Assembly: GCA_002495185.1 (NCBI GenBank)
Contig: DAEB01000006.1
Span: 20,596-46,104 of the forward strand
Source of the DNA: Thermoplasmata archaeon UBA184
Lineage (GTDB): Archaea > Thermoplasmatota > Thermoplasmata > Lutacidiplasmatales > UBA184
Length of the DNA: 25,509 bases
Direction of reading: 5' to 3'
The notes beneath the pieces were generated by a model. That model saw only the letters and a program-made list of their open reading frames with translations. It searched no databases and was not told the DNA's origin. Numbering within the stretch: position 1 is the first letter of the stretch; each line of letters begins with the position of its first letter. This document shows positions 14,287-19,898 of the stretch, in pieces. The position numbers and the translations under genes were made by a program.

Positions 14287-15396
14287 ATGTCTCTGGTGGA
14301 GGCGACGCCCCCGGCGGTAGCCCGGGCGCTCGTCGGGAGCGCGCTCGCGGTCCGACGAGGCGAACACGTCGTTGTCGTCAGCTGGAACCACAGTCTTCCC
14401 TGGGCGTCCGCGTGCGTCACCGAAGCACGACGGGCCGGTGCGCGGGCGTTCCAGATCCTCGAGGACGAAGCAGCGTTCTGGCACAGCGTCGAGGGCGCGG
14501 TCCCATCGCGTCGATGGGCCGGGCTCTCCCGTCCGGCGCACGCCGCGCTGGCGCACGCGGACGCCCTCATCTACTTCCCCGGTCCGGCGGACCGCCCGCG
14601 CCTGCACGCGCTCCCGTCCCACCTGCTCGCTCCGTTCCAGGGAGCGGACGAGGAATGGCTCTCCCCGATCCGACGGTCCCGCCGTCGAGCCGTCCGATGC
14701 CTGCTCGGCTACGCGTCCGACCCCCAGGCGGAGCACTGGAAGGTCCCGGGGGCGATGTGGCGGAGCCAGCTGATTCGCGGGATCACGGAGGTCGACTACG
14801 GAACCCTTCGCACGGACGGAAAGAGGGCCGGCGCTCTCCTCGCGAAGGGCCGAGAACTGCGCCTGACGGCGGGGAACGGGACGGACCTTCGGCTGCGCCT
14901 GCGCGGCCGAACTCCCTGGGTGGACGACGGGACGGTGGACGCGGACGACCGCCGCCGGGGCCGCGTGGTCACGGCGGCGCCCGGGGGTTCGGTCGTGGTC
15001 GCGGTCGACGAGTCCTCGGCCGAGGGGGTCATCATCGCGAACCGACCGAGCTTCCTCTCAGCCGGACGAGTGGACGGAGGCCAGTGGGAGGTGGCCGGGG
15101 GCCGGCTCCGGAACTACTGGTACACCGAAGGCGGAGACGCGTTCGAGACGGATTTCGCGGCGGCGCCGCGGGGCCGCGAGACGATTGCGCTGTTCGCGCT
15201 CGGGCTGAACCCGGAGCTCCCCGGCGGAGTCCCGCAGGCGGAGGACGAGGAGGCGGGGACCGTGACGGTCGCGATCGGGGGGAACTCGCTCTACGGGGGA
15301 CGGAACCGGTGCCGCTTCCTCTCGTGGATCACCGTCGGGGAGGCGACGGTCGCCGTTGACGGTGCGCCGCTCTGCGACCGCGGGAAGGTCCTCTAG
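14287..15396 (+). CDS. M29 aminopeptidase-like protein, metal ligands apparently lost
   Basis: The 369-residue protein resembles the M29 (aminopeptidase T/AmpS) family: an N-terminal alpha/beta half with LAVRRGEHVVVVSWNH, then a C-terminal half ending AEDEEAGTVTVAIGGNSLYG and a V-x-V-D-G-A-P-L tail near the C-terminus. In peptidases of this family the metal-binding residues include the His of a G-T-x-H segment and an H-x-D pair a little further on. Here the first site reads GTVT (Thr 327) and the second SWI (346-348), and the earlier N-I-P-x-G-E-type site reads NRPSFLSAG. Peptidase activity is therefore doubtful; a binding or altered catalytic role is more likely. The ATG at 14287 fits the family start and the promoter. 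The DNA glycosylase gene begins inside its 3' end. Confidence 0.6.
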   Translation: MSLVEATPPAVARALVGSALAVRRGEHVVVVSWNHSLPWASACVTEARRAGARAFQILEDEAAFWHSVEGAVPSRRWAGLSRPAHAALAHADALIYFPGPADRPRLHALPSHLLAPFQGADEEWLSPIRRSRRRAVRCLLGYASDPQAEHWKVPGAMWRSQLIRGITEVDYGTLRTDGKRAGALLAKGRELRLTAGNGTDLRLRLRGRTPWVDDGTVDADDRRRGRVVTAAPGGSVVVAVDESSAEGVIIANRPSFLSAGRVDGGQWEVAGGRLRNYWYTEGGDAFETDFAAAPRGRETIALFALGLNPELPGGVPQAEDEEAGTVTVAIGGNSLYGGRNRCRFLSWITVGEATVAVDGAPLCDRGKVL

Positions 15397-15991
15397 GTCA
15401 CCGGACGGCATCGGTCCCCGAGCAGGTCGAGCGTTCTTCGACCGCCCCGCGTCCCGAGTCGCCCGGGACCTGCTCGGGGCCGTCCTCGTCGTGCGGTCGG
15501 GTCGGTCCGTCCGGTCGGTTCGGATCGTCGAGACCGAGGCCTACGTTCGGAAGGACCCGGCGAGTCACGCCTTCCGGGGACGCACGCTCCGCAACCGGTC
15601 CATGTTCTCCCGACCCGGGACTCTCTACGTCTATCGTATCCACCAGGTCGTCTGCGCCAACCTCGTCGCCCACCTCGGCGAGGCGGTGCTTCTCCGCGCG
15701 GGCTCCTCCGCGTCCGTCCCCCCTCGAGTTGCTTCCGGCCCGGGCCGCCTGTGCCGGTACCTCGGAATCGTTCGCGAGGATGACGGTATGGACACGGTTT
15801 CCGGACACCGCGTGGAACTCCATCTTCGAACGAAGCGAGCCGGGCCCGTTCACGTGGGCCCAAGGGTGGGGATCCGAAAGGCGGCCGACCGGCCGTTGCG
15901 GTTCACTCTTGCGAAGGAGAAGGCGGTCTCACTCCCCCGCCCATTGGGGGGGAGGGCGTCCCGTCAGTGGCGGGCCAGGGTGAATCCGTAA
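15362..15991 (+). CDS. Alkyladenine DNA glycosylase (AAG/MPG family)
   Basis: This base-excision repair enzyme removes 3-methyladenine and other alkylated or deaminated purines. The 209-residue protein carries the family signature: VRIVETEAYVRKDPASHAF, in which the second Glu of ETEAY (residue 59) corresponds to the catalytic water-activating Glu and the following Tyr and His line the base pocket, then RGRTLRNRSMFSRPGTLYVY and CANLVAH. The C-terminal GPRVGIRKAADRPLRF segment is also typical. No ATG precedes the domain; GTG at 15362 (alternative TTG at 15356) is the best start and overlaps the M29-like gene by 35 nt, so the two are probably co-transcribed. AAG-type enzymes are mainly bacterial and eukaryotic, so transfer into this lineage is plausible. 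Confidence 0.92.
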   Translation: MRRSATAGRSSRSPDGIGPRAGRAFFDRPASRVARDLLGAVLVVRSGRSVRSVRIVETEAYVRKDPASHAFRGRTLRNRSMFSRPGTLYVYRIHQVVCANLVAHLGEAVLLRAGSSASVPPRVASGPGRLCRYLGIVREDDGMDTVSGHRVELHLRTKRAGPVHVGPRVGIRKAADRPLRFTLAKEKAVSLPRPLGGRASRQWRARVNP

Positions 15992-15995
15992 TTAG
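15987..15995 (+). promoter_or_regulatory. TATA box of the secreted-protein gene at 16024
   Basis: CGTAATTAG is centred 33 nt before the ATG at 16024 and contains the TAA stop of the DNA glycosylase gene (15989-15991). A purine-rich GGGGGACGAGGG lies in or near the leader. Confidence 0.5.
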
Positions 15996-16023
15996 GGGCA
16001 CGACGGTTTTTGGGGGACGAGGG

Positions 16024-16524
16024 ATGGGCATCATGCCCCACCCGGTGTCGCCGGAAGCGGTGGGCGTCCTCTTCGCCGTCCTCACGGTTGCGCTCGTCGC
16101 GGGCCTGCTGATCGGCGCTCAGTTACCATCGAGCCCCTCGCCGAGCGTGTGCGAGCCGAACGGGGGATTGACCCCCGTCGTGAACATCAGCGGTTCTTCC
16201 TACTGCTTCGAGAAGTTCGCGCTGTACCTCGTTCCCCACTGCGACAACGGCACCGCGGTGAGCGGAAGCCCGATCGGGGCCGAGTTCTGGAGCTTCGCAT
16301 TTGAGCTCATCCCGGGCGCCGCGTGTCCTCCGCCCGGAGTCTTCTGCTCCCTGTGCGGTCCGGGGGTCGCCGTACTCGTGAGGGAACCGGGCGGAACGGA
16401 ACTCCACGGCGCTGTGGGCGTCCCCGCCGTCCGCTCCGAATGGTTCTCTCCGGACCTCCACTGCGGCGTGCGGTGGCAGATCGACACTGTCAACGTCACC
16501 CTCTACGTCGCGGTCGGGGCGTGA
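16024..16524 (+). CDS. Small secreted or membrane-anchored cysteine-rich protein
   Basis: No named family is recognised. The 166-residue product has one N-terminal hydrophobic helix (about residues 13-31, GVLFAVLTVALVAGLLIGA), either a signal peptide or an anchor, then a Ser/Pro linker and an outer domain with seven cysteines, including a CSLCG pair. The domain ends with VNVTLYVAV, a likely edge beta strand. The stretch CGPGVAVLVREPGGTELHG resembles the end of the secreted protein at 6018-6935, suggesting a shared outer-domain fold. An ATG at 15967 in the same frame lies before the promoter, so 16024 is preferred. The stop overlaps the next gene's GTG (GTGA). Confidence 0.72.
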   Translation: MGIMPHPVSPEAVGVLFAVLTVALVAGLLIGAQLPSSPSPSVCEPNGGLTPVVNISGSSYCFEKFALYLVPHCDNGTAVSGSPIGAEFWSFAFELIPGAACPPPGVFCSLCGPGVAVLVREPGGTELHGAVGVPAVRSEWFSPDLHCGVRWQIDTVNVTLYVAVGA

Positions 16525-17021
16525 CAACGGCGGCCGCCGGTCCCGGGCCGGTCGGCGTCCGTCCCAAGGAACCGAGAAGAGTCGGCGCCGACTCCATGAG
16601 GGGGCTCCCGAGCCGAATCATGCCGACCGGAGGGGACTGGCCCGTGTCGCTCGAGGCGGAACCGACACCGACGCGATCGATCTTCCGAACGGTGGTGGGA
16701 CCCCTGGTGGCCTACCACGTGCTGATCTTGGTGGGGGCCTACCTCATCGTCCTGGGATACGTCGAAAACGTCCGGGTTTTCGAGGTCGCGGGCATCGGCT
16801 TCGTCGTGGTCGGCGTCCTCACCGAACTCTGGGTACTCCGTTGGTCCGCCGGCATCACCCGCCGCGCGGCGCGACCCGGCACCGGGGACCCGATCGGGAA
16901 GAGCGAATCGACCGGCGCCGCGACCGCCCAGCAATCCGTCTGCCTCCGATGCGGCGCGCGCGATCCTACCGGGGTCCGACGGACCTGCCGTCGCTGCGGG
17001 AACCCGATGGTGCGTCTCTGA
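16521..17021 (+). CDS. Two-helix membrane protein with C-terminal zinc ribbon
   Basis: No named family is recognised. The protein has a 50-residue variable N-terminal part, two membrane helices (about residues 58-80, VVGPLVAYHVLILVGAYLIV, and about 90-112, AGIGFVVVGVLTELWVL), a soluble linker, and at the C-terminus CLRCGARD and CRRCGNPM, a C-x2-C / C-x2-C zinc ribbon. GTG at 16521 gives 166 residues and a GTGA overlap with the preceding secreted-protein gene. The in-frame ATGs at about 16596 and 16620 are alternatives that keep both helices. The pairing suggests joint expression with the secreted protein, but the role is unknown. Confidence 0.68.
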   Translation: MTTAAAGPGPVGVRPKEPRRVGADSMRGLPSRIMPTGGDWPVSLEAEPTPTRSIFRTVVGPLVAYHVLILVGAYLIVLGYVENVRVFEVAGIGFVVVGVLTELWVLRWSAGITRRAARPGTGDPIGKSESTGAATAQQSVCLRCGARDPTGVRRTCRRCGNPMVRL

Positions 17022-17103
17022 GGCATGCCTCGAGGAACGGCGTCTCGGCTCGAGGACCAGCGCTCAACGTTTGGACGGCTGTCGGGGAAACGGGAGCGGC
17101 CCG

Positions 17104-17120
17104 GACCGACGCGGTCGGTC
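17104..17120. other. Hairpin between convergent genes
   Basis: GACCGAC, loop GCG, GTCGGTC form a perfect 7-bp stem, with further complementary flanks (CCCGGAC before, GTCCGGG after). It lies in the 116-nt gap between the convergent zinc-ribbon membrane gene and L37e, 18 nt past the L37e stop. No T-run follows on either strand, so a terminator role is uncertain. I see nothing else in this gap. Confidence 0.3.
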
Positions 17121-17137
17121 GTCCGGGAACGTCCCCG

Positions 17138-17299
17138 TCACTTCAGCTTCGCCCAGTCGTAGCCGCGCCGGCGGGGCGAGGCACCGAATCCGCACGAAGC
17201 GCAGACGCCCTTCTGGCGGTGGTACGAGTGGCGGCCGCATCGGCGGCAGATGATGTGGACGATCTTTCCTCCGCGGCGGGACGGTGTTCCCTTTCCCAT
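17138..17299 (-). CDS. rpl37e: Large-subunit ribosomal protein L37e
   Basis: This is a short zinc-binding protein of the archaeal/eukaryotic large ribosomal subunit, 53 residues. Translating the minus strand from the ATG at 17299 gives MGKGTPSRRGGKIVHIICRR, then CGRHSYHRQKGVCASCGFG and the end RRRGYDWAKLK. The two C-x2-C pairs form the zinc ribbon, and the rest is strongly basic, as expected for rRNA binding. GGGAG lies about 7 nt before the ATG. It follows the Lsm gene after 26 nt, the classic archaeal lsm-rpl37e pair, and the two are almost certainly co-transcribed. Confidence 0.96.
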   Translation of the reverse strand: MGKGTPSRRGGKIVHIICRRCGRHSYHRQKGVCASCGFGASPRRRGYDWAKLK

Positions 17300-17325
17300 G
17301 GTCGGACTCCCTTCGAACGGTTCTC

Positions 17326-17541
17326 TTACGGTGAGATGTAGATGATCGAGTCACCGCGCACGAGCGTGACCCCCGGACGGGGCGTCACCTGGTCCTTCAC
17401 GACCTCCTCGGCCGACGAGAGGACGAGGTTGAGGTGTTGGTCGTACGCGTCGAGCGTGCCCCGGAACGAGCGTCCGCCCTTCAGCTCCACCAGCACCCGC
17501 TTGTGGAGGCTCTGCTGCAGCGCATCGAGCGGCTTCATCAT
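17326..17541 (-). CDS. Sm-like archaeal protein (Lsm)
   Basis: The 71-residue protein is a complete Sm fold that would assemble into a heptameric ring and bind U-rich RNA. Sm1 is VLVELKGGRSFRGTLDAYDQ with HLNLVL, and Sm2 appears as VRGDSIIYI, where the R-G-D pocket is canonical. Two ATGs stand in tandem at 17541 and 17538 and either could start. A TATA-like box lies 40 nt upstream. It lies upstream of rpl37e in a common archaeal arrangement. Confidence 0.96.
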   Translation of the reverse strand: MMKPLDALQQSLHKRVLVELKGGRSFRGTLDAYDQHLNLVLSSAEEVVKDQVTPRPGVTLVRGDSIIYISP

Positions 17542-17576
17542 CGTTCGTCACGAGGGTGCGGAGCAGGCCGGGTGGC

Positions 17577-17585
17577 CCTTTTAAC
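17577..17585 (-). promoter_or_regulatory. TATA box of lsm-rpl37e
   Basis: The minus strand reads GTTAAAAGG, centred 40 nt before the Lsm ATG, implying a leader of about 13 nt. The TAA stop of the upstream P-loop kinase gene (17581-17583) is inside the box. Confidence 0.55.
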
Positions 17586-18306
17586 GATTGGGGCGGCCCC
17601 TCGAGTGGCGGGCGCCCTCGACCAAGGAAGGGAGGAGGCGGATCGCGGCGAGCGCGTCGCGCGACGCGGGGGGACCCCACCGCGCGCGGTCCACCGTCTC
17701 GCGGAGAGCGACCGCGAGACGTTCGGGAGGGAGCCGTCCGTCCAGTCGCTGGACGCGGTCCGGAAGCACGGTCGGAAGCAGTTCCTCGTAGTAGCGACGT
17801 TCGAGCCGGCCGACGGACTCGTGACGGAGGAAGAGGGAGTGAGGGTGGTGCGCCCGGTCGGACCGTGCCCGGGCGGACCGTACTCGGGCCGTCGTATCGA
17901 GGAAGACGACGAGGTCCGGAAGTCCTAGAGTTCGTTGCCTCACGAGAGCTCGGGCAGCGCGCGTGATGCTCGTTGCGACGCTTCTCGGGGCGCGACCCAG
18001 GCCAACCAAGCCCCACGTGTAGGTGAGCGGCCCGAAGAAAGCGGTGTCCGCGACCACGGTCCGACCCTCCGCGCAGGATCGTTCCCCCTCCCGGTAGCGT
18101 CGTTCCTCCTCCGCGAGGAGCGTCCCTTCGAGCCGGAGGAGCTCCTGCGACGATCGGTACTCGAGCGATGGGGCGGGGTCGAGTCGGTCGAACGCTTCCG
18201 CAAGAGGTTCCCAGCCGAACGCCTCGTGCGCCGCGCGGACGAGCGTGGTCTTCCCGGCGCCGGACCCCCCTTCGACCGCGACCAAGCGTCCCCGTCGTCG
18301 TGCCAT
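17581..18306 (-). CDS. P-loop nucleoside/nucleotide kinase-like protein
   Basis: The 241-residue protein has an N-terminal Walker A motif GGSGAGKTT (Lys 19) right after the first beta strand LVAVEG, the layout of thymidylate kinase and deoxynucleoside kinases. A second strand reads TVVADTAFFGPLTY, in the place of the D-R-Y/S segment of thymidylate kinases, and LPDLVVFLDTT corresponds to the strand before the lid. After it come ARVRSARARSDR-type arginines. The exact substrate is unclear: the typical thymidylate-kinase DRY and lid signatures are altered, so another small-molecule kinase is possible. I chose ATG 18306 over ATG 18345 because it sits 18 residues before the P-loop lysine. It is divergent from dihydropteroate synthase and followed by lsm-rpl37e. 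Confidence 0.72.
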   Translation of the reverse strand: MARRRGRLVAVEGGSGAGKTTLVRAAHEAFGWEPLAEAFDRLDPAPSLEYRSSQELLRLEGTLLAEEERRYREGERSCAEGRTVVADTAFFGPLTYTWGLVGLGRAPRSVATSITRAARALVRQRTLGLPDLVVFLDTTARVRSARARSDRAHHPHSLFLRHESVGRLERRYYEELLPTVLPDRVQRLDGRLPPERLAVALRETVDRARWGPPASRDALAAIRLLPSLVEGARHSRGRPNR

Positions 18307-18363
18307 CGGTCCGCCGACGGAACGGCCGCGCCCGCGGAAAACCATGCTGCCGAGCGACGGCGT

Positions 18364-18371
18364 GCTTTTCT
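18364..18371 (+). promoter_or_regulatory. Possible TATA-like box of the dihydropteroate synthase gene
   Basis: The T-rich GCTTTTCT is centred about 29 nt before the GTG at 18396. It is weak, and is supported mainly by its distance and by the lack of another AT-rich element in the gap between the divergent genes. Confidence 0.3.
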
Positions 18372-18395
18372 CGGCGCGGCGCCATCCCGAAGCCG

Positions 18396-19682
18396 GTGTC
18401 CGCTCAGCCTGCGGCGTCCCCTCCGAAGCGTCGCTTCCCGGCCCGGGTGCTCGAGGTCGACACGCTCGCCGACGTCGCCCGGGAGGTCGCCCGGACGGAG
18501 AGCGACCCCGAGGGGGTCGCGATCATGAGCCGAAAGGGACGGATCTATCCGGTGCGGCTCGACGGCGTCTCCCTCAAGGCAGCGCCACTGCTGAAGCAGG
18601 AGACGCTCTCCGTCGGCGCCGATTCCGCGCATGCGCGAGGGATCGCCGACCACTCCGTCGCGTCCACCCCGGTCGTCATCCTCGCGACCTGGGGCCAGTA
18701 CCAGCGCCTGCTCCCGAAACTCCGCCGGCAGCCGTTTCGGCTCTCCGAAGCGGCCGAGGAGATCGACCGAGCGTTGCGGGCCTACGTCTCCCGGGCCTCG
18801 CGCACGATCGTCGGCCCGCACCGCTCGTTCGAGGTGAGCGACCGCCCTCGCGTCATGGGGATCCTCAACGTCACGCCGGACTCCTTCTACGACGGCGGCG
18901 TCCACTTCGACGCGACAGGGGCGGTCGCCCGGGCCGAGGAGATGGCCGCGGAGGGCGCGAGCGTGATCGACATCGGAGGCGAGTCGACGCGACCGAGGGC
19001 TTCCCCGGTCACCCCCGAGGCCGAGTGGGCCCGGGTCGGCCCCGTCCTCGCGGGGCTCGCGGGGCGTCTCTCGGTGCCGATCTCGATCGACACCCGGCAC
19101 GCGGAGGTCGCTCTCAAGGCGGTCGATGCCGGTGCGGACATCGTCAACGACGTCGAGGGATTGCGCTCGGAAGCGATGCGCCGGGCGGTCGCGAAGAGCG
19201 GGGCCGCGGTCATCGCGATGCACATGCGGGGCGAGCCCGCGACGATGCAGTCGAACCTCGCGTACGCCGACCTCCGGGACGAGGTCTACACGGCCCTCGC
19301 CGCGGCCACCGACCGGGCCGTGGCCGACGGGGTCCCCGCCGGGAAGATCCTCATCGACCCCGGGCTCGGGTTCGGGAAGTCGGCCGAGCAATCGCTCGAG
19401 CTCCTCGTCCACGCGGGAGAGTTCCGCGGGCTCGGCTACCCGGTCGTGGTCGGAGCGTCCCGGAAATCGTTCCTCGGATGGGTCCTCGGCATGGACGATC
19501 CGGCGCATCGCCTCGAGGCCGGCCTCGCGGCCGCGGTCGTGGCGGCGGAGCGAGGGGTCGCGCTCGTCCGCACGCACGACGTGGGCCCGACGGTGCGCGC
19601 GCTCTCCCTCGTCCAGGCGGCGCAGCGTCTCACCTTCGCCGTTCCTCCGGTGGACGTGGCGTCTCCCGAAAGCGAACCATAA
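18396..19682 (+). CDS. folP: Dihydropteroate synthase with N-terminal extension
   Basis: It joins a pterin diphosphate to an aminobenzoate-type acceptor in folate or tetrahydromethanopterin synthesis. In the C-terminal TIM barrel (about residues 150-420) all landmarks are present: GILNVTPDSFYDGG, DIGGESTRP, ISIDTRHAEVA, DIVNDVEGL, MHMRGEP, DPGLGFGKS, VGASRKSF and VRTHDV. The first 140 or so residues form an additional domain with LLKQETLSVGADSAHARG, seen in the longer DHPS forms. Total length from GTG 18396 is 428 residues; no ATG is in frame before the conserved part. The gene is divergent from the P-loop kinase and convergent with the small zinc-ribbon gene, whose stop is 30 nt away. Confidence 0.93.
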   Translation: MSAQPAASPPKRRFPARVLEVDTLADVAREVARTESDPEGVAIMSRKGRIYPVRLDGVSLKAAPLLKQETLSVGADSAHARGIADHSVASTPVVILATWGQYQRLLPKLRRQPFRLSEAAEEIDRALRAYVSRASRTIVGPHRSFEVSDRPRVMGILNVTPDSFYDGGVHFDATGAVARAEEMAAEGASVIDIGGESTRPRASPVTPEAEWARVGPVLAGLAGRLSVPISIDTRHAEVALKAVDAGADIVNDVEGLRSEAMRRAVAKSGAAVIAMHMRGEPATMQSNLAYADLRDEVYTALAAATDRAVADGVPAGKILIDPGLGFGKSAEQSLELLVHAGEFRGLGYPVVVGASRKSFLGWVLGMDDPAHRLEAGLAAAVVAAERGVALVRTHDVGPTVRALSLVQAAQRLTFAVPPVDVASPESEP

Positions 19683-19712
19683 CCGGCCGCGGCCCCGCGG
19701 CCGCTGGCGACC

Positions 19713-19898
19713 CTACTCGTTCGTGATGGGAGTGCCGTCCTCGCGAACGTCCGTCTCGAAGACGAGCGAGCCCACGTAGTCGCACTTCGCGCAGTGGTAG
19801 ACCTGCCCGACGATCGAGCCCGCGACGAGCGACACCCGGATCGACCCGCACTTCGGGCAGAGCAGGACGGTCTTACCGCGCTTGGGGCGACGCCGCAT
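19713..19898 (-). CDS. Small zinc-ribbon protein
   Basis: The 61-residue product has one zinc ribbon: CPKCGSIRVSLVAG in the N-terminal half and YHCAKCDYVGSLVF after it (C-x2-C, 19 residues, C-x2-C), after a basic start MRRRPKRGK. Short ribbons of this kind occur widely in Archaea, often near transcription or translation genes, but I cannot assign a function. The ATG at 19898 lies 26 nt inside the 3' end of gyrA, so it is the last gene of the uS15-DHH-gyrA operon. It is probably translated by coupling or re-initiation. Confidence 0.8.
   Translation of the reverse strand: MRRRPKRGKTVLLCPKCGSIRVSLVAGSIVGQVYHCAKCDYVGSLVFETDVREDGTPITNE

Noticed and set aside
17104..17120. Hairpin as a true intrinsic terminator
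   Set aside because: Archaeal termination depends on T-rich tracts, and none follows on either strand. Kept only as a low-confidence structural feature.
17064..17354. 96-codon minus-strand frame overlapping L37e
   Set aside because: It is a shifted reading of the same bases. The L37e frame (17138-17299) has both zinc pairs, a start with GGGAG upstream and the right length.
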